DNA of 64,000 nt from Symsagittifera roscoffensis (Eukaryota > Xenacoelomorpha > Acoela > Convolutidae). A program made the translations under genes and the position numbers. How positions within the stretch are numbered: the stretch's first letter is position 1; every line of letters begins with the position of its first letter. The notes below the pieces were generated by a model. That model was not told the DNA's origin. It was given only the letters and a program-made list of their open reading frames with translations, and ran no database searches. The stretch lies in assembly GCF_963678635.1 (NCBI RefSeq), contig NC_087065.1, positions 72,671,345-72,735,344 on the forward strand. The letters are read 5' to 3'. Shown in pieces: positions 13,041 to 25,846 of this stretch.

Positions 13041-16000
13041 AAATTATAAACCTTTTTTACCACATTTTTCTTACCCTCCAAACTATTATGCTTCATTTTA
13101 GAACGTATGTTGTTCCTGCTTTCTTGTGTAGAAAACTGTTTTTCACAGTTTTCAAGGAACGAAAGCTAAACAATCCTGAACTAGACGAGGGTAAGACGAT
13201 AATCTTACCTGGTTGTGTTGTACATGAATCAATGTTTTTCCGATTGTGCTTGCTCAAATGGTAATTGCTTCTAAATAGTTTCGAAACTGTAAACCTGTTT
13301 GTTTCGGAGCAATTGCAGCTCCAAAACTGTAAACCTGTTTGTTTCGGAGCAATTGCAGTTCAGAATTTTTTAAACCAGCAAATGTGCAACATGGTTCAAT
13401 CGAATTTTACTTTTGTTTGTGTTGAAAAATAATATAAGCAGTAAACCTTACACTATCTCTTAACACAGTCATTGTTTGGTGAAATAACCAGTGCTGTAGT
13501 ACTTAAGTTAAATGCGTTTCTTGTGAGCTTGCTCTCTGATGTAGCTATCTCATCTGAAAAATGAGATTTGGAAAGCCAGGTAATTTTGAATTAATTGAAT
13601 CCACGTTTTTTACCCTGCAATCTTATGCTTCTTTGTAAAGCTTATGCTGTTTCCTGCTTTCTTGTGTAGAAAACTGTTTTTTTTCACAGTTTTCAAGGAA
13701 AGAAAGCTAAACAATCCTGAACTAGACTAGGGTAAGACGATAATCTTACCTGGTTGTGTTGTACATGAATGAATGTTTTTTCGATTGTGCTTGCTCAAAT
13801 GGTAATTGCTTCTAAATAATTTCAAAACTGTGAAATTGTTTGTTTCGGAGCAATTGCATCTCAGAAATCTATCAAACCAGTAAAATGTGCAAGACGATTC
13901 AATCAAAATTTACTTTTGTTTTAGTTTGTGTTGAAAAAAAATAAATAAGCAGTAAACGCTACACAATCTTTTAACACAATGGCGTAGTGTGGTGAAATAA
14001 CCAGTGCTGTACTAATTAAGTTAAGTGCGTTTGTTTAGAGCTTGCTTTCTGATGTAGCGATCTCATTTAAAAAATCAGATTTGGAAAGCCAGGTAATTTT
14101 GAATTATTTGAAACCACATTTTTTTACCCTGCAAACTATTATGCTTCATTTTAGAATTTATGTTATTCCTGCTTTCTTGTGTAGACAACTGTCTTTCACT
14201 GTTTTCAAGGAACGAAAGCTAAAAAATCCTGAACTGGACGATGGTAAGAGGATTATTTTACCTGATTGAGTTGTACATGAATCAATGTTTTTTCGATTGT
14301 GCTTGCTCAAATGGTAATTGCTTCTAAATAATTTCGAAACTGTAAACCTGTTTGTTTCGGAGCAATTGCAGTTCAGAACTTTATTAAACCAGCAAATTTG
14401 CAACATGGTTCAATCGAATTTCACTTTTGTTCGTGTTGAAAAATAATATAAGCAGTAAACCCTAAACAATCTCTTAACACGCTGTCGTTGTTTTGTGAAA
14501 TAACCAGTGCTGTAGTACATAAGTTAAATGCGTGTCTTAAGAGGTTGATTTCTGAAGTTAGATCTTTTTTTTAAAATCAGGTTTGGAAAGCGAGGTAGTT
14601 TGGAATTATTTGAAACCACATTTTTTAACCTGCAAACTATTATGCTTCATTATAGAACTTATGTTGTTTCCTGCTTTCTTGTGTAGAAAACTGTTTTCCA
14701 CAGTTTTCAAGGAACGAAAGCTAAACAATCCTGAACTAGACGAGGGTAAGACGATAATCTTACCTGGTTGTGTTGTACATGAATCAATGTTTTTTCGATT
14801 GTGCTTGCTCAAATGGTAATTGCTTCTAAATAATTTCGAAACTGTAAACCTGTTTGTTTCGGAGCAATTGCAGTTCAGAACTTTATTAAACCAGCAAATT
14901 TGCAACATGGTTCAATCGAATTTCACTTTTGTTCGTGTTGAAAAATAATATAAGCAGTAAACCCTAAACAATCTCTTAACACGCTGTCGTTGTTTTGTGA
15001 AATAACCAGTGCTGTAGTACATAAGTTAAATGCGTGTCTTAAGAGGTTGATTTCTGAAGTTAGATCTTTTTTTAAAAATCAGGTTTGGAAAGCGAGGTAG
15101 TTTTTGAAACCACATTTTTTTAACCTGCAAACTATTATGCTTCATTATAGAACTTATGTTGTTTCCTGCTTTCTTGTGTAGAAAACTGTTTTCCACAGTT
15201 TTCAAGGAACGAAAGCTAAACAATCCTGAACTAGACGAGGGTAAGACGATAATCTTACCTGGTTGTGTTGTACATGAATCAATGTTTTTTCGATTGTGCT
15301 TGCTCAAATGGTAATTGCTTCTAAATAATTTCGAAACTGTAAACCTGTTTGTTTCGGAGCAATTGCAGTTCAGAACTTTATTAAACCAGCAAATTTGCAA
15401 CATGGTTCAATCGAATTTCACTTTTGTTCGTGTTGAAAAATAATATAAGCAGTAAACCCTAAACAATCTCTTAACACGCTGTCGTTGTTTTGTGAAATAA
15501 CCAGTGCTGTAGTACTTAAGTTAAATGCGTTTCTTGTGAGCTTGCTCTCTGATGTAGCTATCTCATCTGAAAAATCAGATTTGGAAAGCCAGGTAATTTT
15601 GAATTAATTGAATCCACGTTTTTTACCCTGCAATCTTATGCTTCTTTGTAAAGCTTATGCTGTTTCCTGCTTTCTTGTGTAGAAAACTGTTTTTTTTTTC
15701 ACAGTTTTCAAGGAAAGAAAGCTAAACAATCCTGAACTAGACTAGGGTAAGACGATAATCTTACCTGGTTGTGTTGTACATGAATGAATGTTTTTTCGAT
15801 TGTGCTTGCTCAAATGGTAATTGCTTCTAAATAATTTCAAAACTGTGAAATTGTTTGTTTCGGAGCAATTGCATCTCAGAAATCTATCAAACCAGTAAAA
15901 TGTGCAAGACGATTCAATCAAAATTTACTTTTGTTTTAGTTTGTGTTGAAAAAAAATAAATAAGCAGTAAACGCTACACAATCTTTTATTACAATGGCGT

Positions 16001-19000
16001 AGTGTGGTGAAATAACCAGTGCTGTACTAATTAAGTTAAGTGCGTTTGTTTAGAGCTTGCTTTCTGATGTAGCGATCTCATTTAAAAAATCAGATTTGGA
16101 AAGCCAGGTAATTTTGAATTATTTGAAACCACATTTTTTTACCCTGCAAACTATTATGCTTCATTTTAGAATTTATGTTATTCCTGCTTTCTTGTGTAGA
16201 CAACTGTCTTTCACTGTTTTCAAGGAACGAAAGCTAAAAAATCCTGAACTGGACGATGGTAAGAGGATTATTTTACCTGATTGAGTTGTACATGAATCAA
16301 TGTTTTTTCGATTGTGCTTGCTCAAATGGTAATTGCTTCTAAATAATTTCAAAACTGTAAACCTGTTTTGTTTCGGAGCAATTGCAGCTCAACACTTCAT
16401 TAAACCAGCAAATGTGCAACATGATTCAATCGAATTTTACTTTTGTTTATGTTGAAAATTATAAACCTTTTTTACCACATTTTTCTTACCCTGCAAACTA
16501 TTATGCTTCATTTTAGAACGTATGTTGTTCCTGCTTTCTTGTGTAGAAAACTGTTTTTCACAGTTTTCAAGGAACGAAAGCTAAACAATCCTGAACTAGA
16601 CGAGGGTAAGACGATAATCTTACCTGGTTGTGTTGTACATGAATCAATGTTTTTTCGATTGTGCTTGCTCAAATGGTAATTGCTTCTAAATAGTTTCGAA
16701 ACTGTAAACCTGTTTGTTTCGGAGCAATTGCAGTTGAGAATTTTTTAAACCAGTAAATATGCAATATGATTCAGTCAAAATTTACTTCTATTTTTGTTGG
16801 TGTTGAAAAATAATATAAGCAGTAAACCTTACACTATCTCTTAACACACAGTCATTGTTTGGTGAAATAACCAGTGCTGTAGTACTTAAGTTAAATGCGT
16901 TTCTTGTGAGCTTGCTCTCTTATGCAGCTATCTCATCTGAAAAATCAGATTTGGAAAGCCAGGTAATTTTGAATTAATTGAATCCACGTTTTTTACCCTG
17001 CAATCTTATGCTTCTTGTGTAGAAAACTGTTTTTTTTTTTCACAGTTTTCAAGGAAAGAAAGCTAAACAATCCTAAACTAGACTAGGGTAAGACGATAAT
17101 CTTACCTGGTTGTGTTGTACATGAATGAATGTTTTTTCGATTGTGCTTGCTCAAATGGTAATTGCTTCTAAATAATTTCAAAACTGTGAAATTGTTTGTT
17201 TCGGAGCAATTGCATCTCAGAAATCTATCAAACCAGTAAAATGTGCAAGACGATTCAATCAAAATTTACTTTTGTTTTAGTTTGTGTTGAAAAAAAATAA
17301 ATAAGCAGTAAACGCTACACAATCTTTTAACACAATGGCGTAGTGTGGTGAAATAACCAGTGCTGTACTAATTAAGTTAAGTGCGTTTGTTTAGAGCTTG
17401 CTTTCTGATGTAGCGATCTCATTTAAAAAATCAGATTTGGAAAGCCAGGTAATTTTGAATTATTTGAAACCACATTTTTTTACCCTGCAAACTATTATGC
17501 TTCATTTTAGAATTTATGTTGTTCCTGCTTTCTTGTGTAGACAACTGTCTTTCACTGTTTTCAAGGAACGAAAGCTAAAAAATCCTGAACTGGACGATGG
17601 TAAGAGGATTATTTTACCTGATTGAGTTGTACATGAATCAATGTTTTTTCGATTGTGCTTGCTCAAATGGTAATTGCTTCTAAATAATTTCGAAACTGTA
17701 AACCTGTTTGTTTCGGAGCAATTGCAGTTCAGAACTTTATTAAACCAGCAAATTTGCAACATGGTTCAATCGAATTTCACTTTTGTTCGTGTTGAAAAAT
17801 AATATAAGCAGTAAACCCTAAACAATCTCTTAACACGCTGTCGTTGTTTTGTGAAATAACCAGTGCTGTAGTACATAAGTTAAATGCGTGTCTTAAGAGG
17901 TTGATTTCTGAAGTTAGATCTTTTTTTAAAAATCAGGTTTGGAAAGCGAGGTAGTTTGGAATTATTTGAAACCACATTTTTTTAACCTGCAAATTATTAT
18001 GCTTCATTATAGAACTTATGTTGTTTCCTGCTTTCTTGTGTAGAAAATTGTTTTTCACAGTTTTCAAGGAACGAAAGCTAAACAATCCTGAACTAGACGA
18101 GGGTAAGACGATAATCTTAACTGGTTGTGTTGTACATAAATCAATGTTTTTTCGATTGTGCTTGCTCAAATGGTAATTGCTTCTAAATAATTTCAAAACT
18201 GGAAACCTGTTTTGTTTCGGAGCAATTGCAGTTCAACACTTCATTAAACCAGCAAATGTGCAACATGATTCAATCGAATTTTACTTTTGTTTATGTTGAA
18301 AAACATAAACCTTTTTTACCACATTTTTCTTACCCTGCAAACTATTATGCTTCATTTTAGAACGTAGGTTGTTCCTGCTTTCTTGTGTAGAAAACTGTTT
18401 TTCACAGGTTTCAAGGAACGAAAGCTAAACAATCCTGAACTAGACGAGGGTAAGACGATAATCTTACCTGGTTGTGTTGTACATGAATGAATGTTTTTTC
18501 GATTGTGCTTGCTCAAATGGTAATTGCTTCTAAATAATTTCGAAACTGTGAACCTGTTTGTTTCGGAGCAATTGCATCTCAGAAATCTCTCAAACCAGTA
18601 AAATGTGCAAGACGATTCAATCAAAATTTACTTCTGATTTAGTTTGTGTTGAAAAAATATATATAAGCAGTAAACGCTACACAACCTTCTAACACAATGG
18701 CGTAGTGTGGTGAAATAACCAGTGCTGTACTAATTAAGTTAAGTGCGTTTGTTTAGAGCTTGCTTTCTGATGTAGCGATCTCATTTAAAAAATCAGATTT
18801 GGAAAGCCAGGTAATTTTGAATTATTTGAAACCACATTTTTTTACCCTGCAAACTATTATGCTTCATTTTAGAATTTATATTGTTCCTGCTTTCTTGTGT
18901 AGACAACTGTCTTTCACTGTTTTCAAGGAACGAAAGCTAAAAAATCCTGAACTGGACGATGGTAAGAGGATTATTTTACATGATTGAGTTGTACATGAAT

Positions 19001-22000
19001 CAATGTTTTTTCGATTGTGCTTGCTCAAATGGTAATTGCTTCTAAATAATTTCGAAACTGTAAACCTGTTTGTTTCGGAGCAATTGCAGTTCAGAACTTT
19101 ATTAAACCAGCAAATTTGCAACATGGTTCAATCGAATTTCACTTTTGTTCGTGTTGAAAAATAATATAAGCAGTAAACCCTAAACAATCTCTTAACACGC
19201 TGTCGTTGTTTTGTGAAATAACCAGTGCTGTAGTACATAAGTTAAATACGTGTCTTAAGAGGTTGATTTCTGAAGTTAGATCTTTTTTTAAAAATCAGGT
19301 TTGGAAAGCGAGGTAGTTTGGAATTATTTGAAACCACATTTTTTAACCTGCAAACTATTATGCTTCATTATAGAACTTATGTTGTTTCCTGCTTTCTTGT
19401 GTAGAAAATTGTTTTTCACAGTTTTCAAGGAACGAAAGCTAAACAATCCTGAACTAGACGAGGGTAAGACGATAATCTTAACTGGTTGTGTTGTACATGA
19501 ATCAATGTTTTTTCGATTGTGCTTGCTCAAATGGTAATTGCTTCTAAATAATTTCGAAACTGTAAACCTGTTTTGTTTCGGAGCAATGGCAGTTCAACAC
19601 TTTATTAAACCAGCAAATGTGCAACATGATTCAATCGAATTTTACTTTTGTTTATGTTGAAAAACATAAACCTTTTTTACCACATTTTTCTTACCCTGCA
19701 AACTATTATGCTTCATTTTAGAACGTATGTTGTTCCTGCTTTCTTGTGTAGAAAACTGTTTTTCACAGTTTTCAAGGAACGAAAGCTAAACAATCCTGAA
19801 CTAGATGAGGGTAAGACGATAATCTTACCTGGTTGTGTTGTACATGAATCAATGTTTTTCCGATTGTGCTTGCTCAAATGGTAATTGCTTCTAAATAGTT
19901 TCGAAACTGTAAACCTGTTTGTTTCGGAGCAATTGCAGCTCCAAAACTGTAAACCTGTTTGTTTCGGAGCAATTGCAGTTCAGAATTTTTTAAACCAGCA
20001 AATGTGCAACATGGTTCAATCGAATTTTACTTTTGTTTGTGTTGAAAAATAATATAAGCAGTAAACCTTACACTATCTCTTAACACACAGTCATTGTTTG
20101 GTGAAATAACCAGTGCTGTAGTACTTAAGTTAAATGCGTTTCTTGTGAGCTTGCTCTCTGATGTAGCTATCTCATCTGAAAAATCAGATTTGGAAAGCCA
20201 GGTAATTTTGAATTAATTGAATCCACGTTTTTTACCCTGCAATCTTATGCTTCTTTGTAAAGCTTATGCTGTTTCCTGCTTTCTTGTGTAGAAAACTGTT
20301 TTTTTTTCACAGTTTTCAAGGAAAGAAAGCTAAACAATCCTGAACTAGACTAGGGTAAGACGATAATCTTACCTGGTTAAATTGTACGTAAATCAATTTT
20401 TTTTTTCGATTGTTCTTGTTCAAGTGCTAATTGCGTCTAAATGTTTTCGAAACTATACACCTGTTTGTTTCGGAGCAATTGCATCTCAAGAAATCTATCA
20501 AACCAGTAAACTGTTTAACACGATTCAATCAAAATTTACTTTTGATTTAGTTTGTGTTGAAAAAAAATATATAAGCAGTAAACGCTACACAACCTTTTAA
20601 CACAATGGCGTAGTGTGGTGAAATAACCAGTGCTGTACTAAATAAGTTAAGTGCGTTTGTTTAGAGCTTGCTTTCTGATGTAGCGATCTCATTTTAAAAA
20701 TCAGATTTGGAAAGCCAGGTTATTTTGAATTATTTGAAACCACATTTTTTTTACCCTGCAAACTATTATGCTTCATTTTAGAATTTATGTTGTTCCTGCT
20801 TTCTTGTGTAGACAACTGTTTTTCACTGTTTTCAAGGAACGAAAGCTAAACAATCCTGAACTGGACGATGGTAAGAGGATTATTTAACCTGATTGAGTTG
20901 TACATGAATCAATGTTTTTTCGATTGTGCTTGCTCAAATGGTAATTGCTTCTAAATAATTTCGAAACTGTAAACCTGTTTGTTTCGGAGCAATTGCAGTT
21001 CAGAACTTTATTAAACCAGCAAATTTGCAACATGGTTCAATCGAATTTCACTTTTGTTCGTGTTGAAAAATAATATAAGCAGTAAACCCTACACTATCTC
21101 TTAACACAGAGTCGTTGTTTGGTGAAATAACCAGTGCTGTAGTACATAAGTTAAATATGTGTCTTAAGAGCTTGATTTCTGATGTTACGATCTCTTTTAA
21201 AAAATCAGATTTGGAAAGCCAGGTACCTTTGAATTATTTGCAACCATATATTTACCCTGCATTCTATCATGATGTTTTTTATTTAGAACTTATGTTGTTT
21301 CCTGCTTTCTTGTGCAGAAAACTGTTTTTCACAGTTTTCAAGGAACGAAAGCTAAACAATCCTGAACTAGACGAGGGTAAGACGATAATCTTACCTGGTT
21401 GTGTTGTACATGAATCAATGTTTTTTCGATTGTGCTTGCTCAAATGCTAATTGCTTCTAAATAATTTCGAAACTGTAAACCTGTTTTGTTTCGGAGCAAT
21501 GGCAGTTCAACACTTTATTAAACCAGCAAATGTGCAACATGATTCAATCGAATTTTACTTTTGTTTATGTTGAAAAACATAAAACTTTTTTACCACATTT
21601 TTCTTACCCTGCAAACTATTATGCTTCATTTTAGAACGTATGTTGTTCCTGCTTTCTTGAGTAGAAAACTGTTTTTCACAGTTTTCAAGGAACGAAAGCT
21701 AAACAATCCTGAACTAGACGAGGGTAAGAGGATAATCTTACCTGGTTGTGTTGTACATGAATCAATGTTTTTCCGATTGTGCTTGCTCAAATGGTAATTG
21801 CTTCTAAATAGTTTCGAAACTGTAAACCTGTTTGTTTCGGAGCAATTGCAGCTCCAAAACTGTAAACCTGTTTGTTTCGGAGCAATTGCAGTTCAGAATT
21901 TTTTAAACCAGCAAATGTGCAACATGGTTCAATCGAATTTTACTTTTGTTTGTGTTGAAAATTAATATAAGCAGTAAACCTTACACTATCTCTTAACACA

Positions 22001-25000
22001 CAGTAGTTGTTTGGTGAAATAGCCAGTGCTGTAGTGCATAAGTTAAATGCGTTTCTTGTGAGCTTGCACTCTGATGTAGCTATCTCATCTGAAAAATCAG
22101 ATTTGGAAAGCCAGGTAATTTTGAATTAATTGAATCCACGTTTTTTACCCTGCAATCTTATGCTTCTTTGTAAAGCTTTTGCTGTTTCCTGCTTTCTTGT
22201 GTAGAAAACTGTTTTTTTTTTCACAGTTTTCAAGGAAAGAAAGCTAAACAATCCTGAACTAGACTAGGGTAAGACGATAATCTTACCTGGTTGTGTTGTA
22301 CATGAATGAATGTTTTTTCGATTGTGCTTGCTCAAATGGTAATTGCTTCTAAATAATTTCGAAACTGTGAACCTGTTTGTTTCGGAGCAATTGCATCTCA
22401 GAAATCTATCAAACCAGTAAAATGTGCAAGACGATTCATTCAAAATTTACTTTTGATTTAGTTTGTGTTGAAAAAAATATATAAGCAGTAAACGCTACAC
22501 AACCTTTTAACACAATGGCGTAGTGTGGTGAAATAACCAGTGCTGTACTAATTAAGTTAAGTGCGTTTGCTTAGAGCTTGCTTTCTGATGTAGCGATCTC
22601 ATTTTAAAAATCAGATTTGGAAAGCCAGGTTATTTTGAATTATTTGAAACCACGTTTTTTTTACCCTGCAAACTATTATGCTTCATTTTAGAATTTATGT
22701 TGTTCCTGCTTTCTTGTGTAGACAACTGTTTTTCACTGTTTTCAAGGAACGAAAGCTAAACAATCCTGAACTGGACGATGGTAAGAGGATTATTTAACCT
22801 GATTGAGTTGTACATGAATCAATGTTTTTTCGATTGTGCTTGCTCAAATGGTAATTGCTTCTAAATAATTTCGAAACTGTAAACCTGTTTGTTGCGGAGC
22901 AATTGCAGTTCAGAACTTTATTAAACCACCAAATTTGCAACATGGTTCAATCGAATTTCACTTTTGTTCGTGTTGAAAAATAATATAAGCAGTAAACCCT
23001 ACACTATCTCTTAACACAGAGTCGTTGTTTGGTGAAATAACCAGTGCTGTAGTACATAAGTTAAATGTGTGTCTTAAGAGCTTGATTTCTGATGTTACGA
23101 TCTCTTTTAAAAAATCAGATTTGGAAAGCCAGGTAGTTTTGAATTATTTGCAACCATATTTTCACCCTGCATTCTATCATGATGTTTTTTATTTAGAACT
23201 TATGTTGTTTCCTGCTTTCTTGTGTAGAAAACTGTTTTTCACAGTTTTCAAGGAACGAAAGCTAAACAATCCTGAACTAGACGAGGGTAAGACGATAATC
23301 TTACCTGGTTGTGTTGTACATGAATCAATGTTTTTTCGATTGTGCTTGCTCAAATGGTAATTGCTTCTAAATAGTTTCGAAACTGTAAACCTGTTTGTTT
23401 CGGAGCAATTGCAGTTCAGAATTTTTTAAACCAGTAAATATGCAATATGATTCAGTCAAAATTTACTTTTACTTTTGTTGGTGTTGAAAAATAATATAAG
23501 CAGTGAACCTTACACTATCTCTTAACACACAGTGGTTGTTTGGTGAAATAACCAGTGCTGTAGTACATAAGTTAAATGCGTTTCTTGTGAGCTTGCTTTC
23601 TGATGTAGCTATCTCATCTAAAAAATCAGATTTGGAAAGCCAGGTAATTTTGAATTAATTGAATCCACGTTTTTTACCCTGCAATCTTATGCTTCTTTGT
23701 AACACTTATGCTGTTTCCTGCTTTCTTGTGTAGAAAACTGTTTTTCACAGTTTTCAAGGAACGAAAGCTAAACAATCCTGAACTAGACGAGGGTAAGACG
23801 ATAATCTTACCTGGTTGTGTTGTACATGAATGAATGTTTTTTCGATTGTGCTTGCTCAAATGGTAATTGCTTCTTAATGTTTTCGAAACTGTAAACCTGT
23901 TTGTTTCGGAGCAATTGCAGTTCAGAATTTTTTAATTCAGTAAATATGCAATATGATTCAGTCAAAATTTACTTTTACTTTTGTTGGTGTTGAAAAATAA
24001 TATAAGCAGTAAACCTTACACTATCTCTTAACACACAGTGGTTGTTTGGTGAAATAACCAGTGCTGTAGTACATAAGTTAAATGCGTTTCTTGTGAGCTT
24101 GCTTTCTGATGTAGCTATATCATCTAAAAAATCAGATTTGGAAAGCCAGGTAATTTTGAATTAATTGAATCCACGTTTTTTACCCTGCAATCTTATGCTT
24201 CTTTGTAAAACTTATGCTGTTTCCTGCTTTCTTGTGTAGAAAACTGTTTTTCACAGTTTTCAAGGAACGAAAGCTAAACAATCCTGAACTAGACGAGGGT
24301 AAGACGATAATCTTACCTGGTTGTGTTGTACATGAATGAATGTTTTTTCGATTGTGCTTGCTCAAATGGTAATTGCTTCTAAATGTTTTCGAAATGGTAA
24401 ATCTTTTTGTTCCGGAGCAATTGCAATTCAGAAATATATTAAACCAGTAAATATGCAATATGATTCAGTCAAAATTTACTTTTGATTTTGTTTGTGTTGA
24501 GAAATTTTTTATAAGCAGTGAACGCTTAACAATCTTTTAACACACAGGCGTATTTTGGTGAAATAGCCAAGGCTGTAGTACATAAGTTAAATGCAATTCT
24601 TTAGAGCTTGCTTTCTGATGTGGCGATCTGATTTTAAAAATCAGGTTTGGAAAGCGACGTAGTTTGGAATTATTTGAAACCACATTTTTTTTACCCTGCA
24701 AAGTTTTATGCTTCATTATAGAACTTAATTTGTTCCTGCTTTCTTGTGTAGAAAACTGATTGTCACTGTTTTCAAGGAACGAAAGCTAAACAATCCTGAA
24801 CTAGACGAGGGTAAGACTATAATCTTACCTGGTTGTGTTGTAGAATAATCAATGTTTTTTCGATTGTGCTTGCTCAAATGGTAATTGCTTCTAAATAGTT
24901 TCGAAACTGTAAACCTGTTTGTTTCGGAGCAATTGCAGTTCAGAATTTTTTAAACCAGTAAATATGCAATATGATTCAGTCAAAATTTACTTTTACTTTT

Positions 25001-25767
25001 GTTGGTGTTGAAAAATAATATAAGCAGTGAACCTTACACTATCTCTTAACACACAGTGGTTGTTTGGTGAAATAACCAGTGCTGTAGTACATAAGTTAAA
25101 TGCGTTTCTTGTGAGCTTGCTTTCTGATGTTACGATCTCTTTTAAAAAATCAGATTTGGAAAGCCAGGTACTTTTGAATTATTTGCAACCATATTTTTAC
25201 CCTGCATTCTATCATGATGTTTTTTGTTTAGAACTTATGTTGTTTCCTGCTTTCTTGTGTAGAAAACTGTTTTTCACAGTTTTCAAGGAACGAAAGCTAA
25301 ACAATCCTGAACTAGACGAGGGTAAGACGATAATCTTACCTGGTTGTGTTGTACATGAATCAATGTTTTTTCGATTGTGCTTGCTCAAATGGTAATTGCT
25401 TCTAAGTAGTTTCGAAACTGTAAACCTGTTTGTTTCGGAGCAATTGCAGTTGAGAATTTTTTAAACCAGTAAATATGCAATATGATTCAGTCAAAATTTA
25501 CTTCTACTTTTGTTGGTGTTGAAAAATAATATAAGCAGTAAACCTTACACTATCTCTTAACAGACAGTGGTTGTTTGGTGAAATAACCAGTGCTGTAGTA
25601 CATAAGTTAAATGCGTTTCTTGTGAGCTTGCTTTCTGATGTAGCTATCTCATCTAAAAAATCAGATTTGGAAAGCCAGGTAATTTTGAATTAATTGAATC
25701 CACGTTTTTTACCCTGCAATCTTATGCTTCTTTGTAAAACTTATGCTGTTTCCTGCTTTCTTGTGTA

Positions 25768-25790
25768 GAAAACTGTTTTTCACAGTTTTC
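25768..25790. repeat. Conserved 9-bp hairpin in each monomer (representative)
   Basis: GAAAACTGT and ACAGTTTTC form a perfect 9-bp inverted repeat around a 5-nt loop. It overlaps the start of the splice-like cassette. Most monomers keep it; a second monomer class has CACTGTTTTC instead and keeps only a 6-bp stem. Confidence 0.8.
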
Positions 25791-25827
25791 AAGGAACGAA
25801 AGCTAAACAATCCTGAACTAGACGAGG
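25769..25827 (+). other. Splice-like cassette in each monomer (representative copy)
   Basis: In this representative monomer a pyrimidine-rich tract ending in TTTCTTGTGTAG (AG at 25,767-25,768) is followed by 59 nt and then by GG|GTAAGA, a near-consensus 5' splice site (GT at 25,828). The same arrangement is found in most monomers from about 0.7 kb to 37.3 kb, while the flanks vary much more. The 59-nt segment is open in one frame (..KLFFTVFKERKLNNPELDE). In the oldest edge monomers (37.7-38.5 kb) the donor is absent (AGGCTAAG, AGGTTAAT). The resemblance is visible in the sequence; splicing is not demonstrated. Confidence 0.5.
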
Positions 25828-25846
25828 GTAAGACGATAATCTTACC
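25827..25846. repeat. Inverted repeat GGTAAGA…TCTTACC in each monomer (representative)
   Basis: Two 7-nt arms around the 6-nt loop CGATAA. Because each arm contains GTAAGA, the element presents a 5' splice-site-like sequence on both strands (AGG|GTAAGA on plus, CCAG|GTAAGA on minus). A variant class reads GGTAAGAGGATTATTTTACC. Confidence 0.75.
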
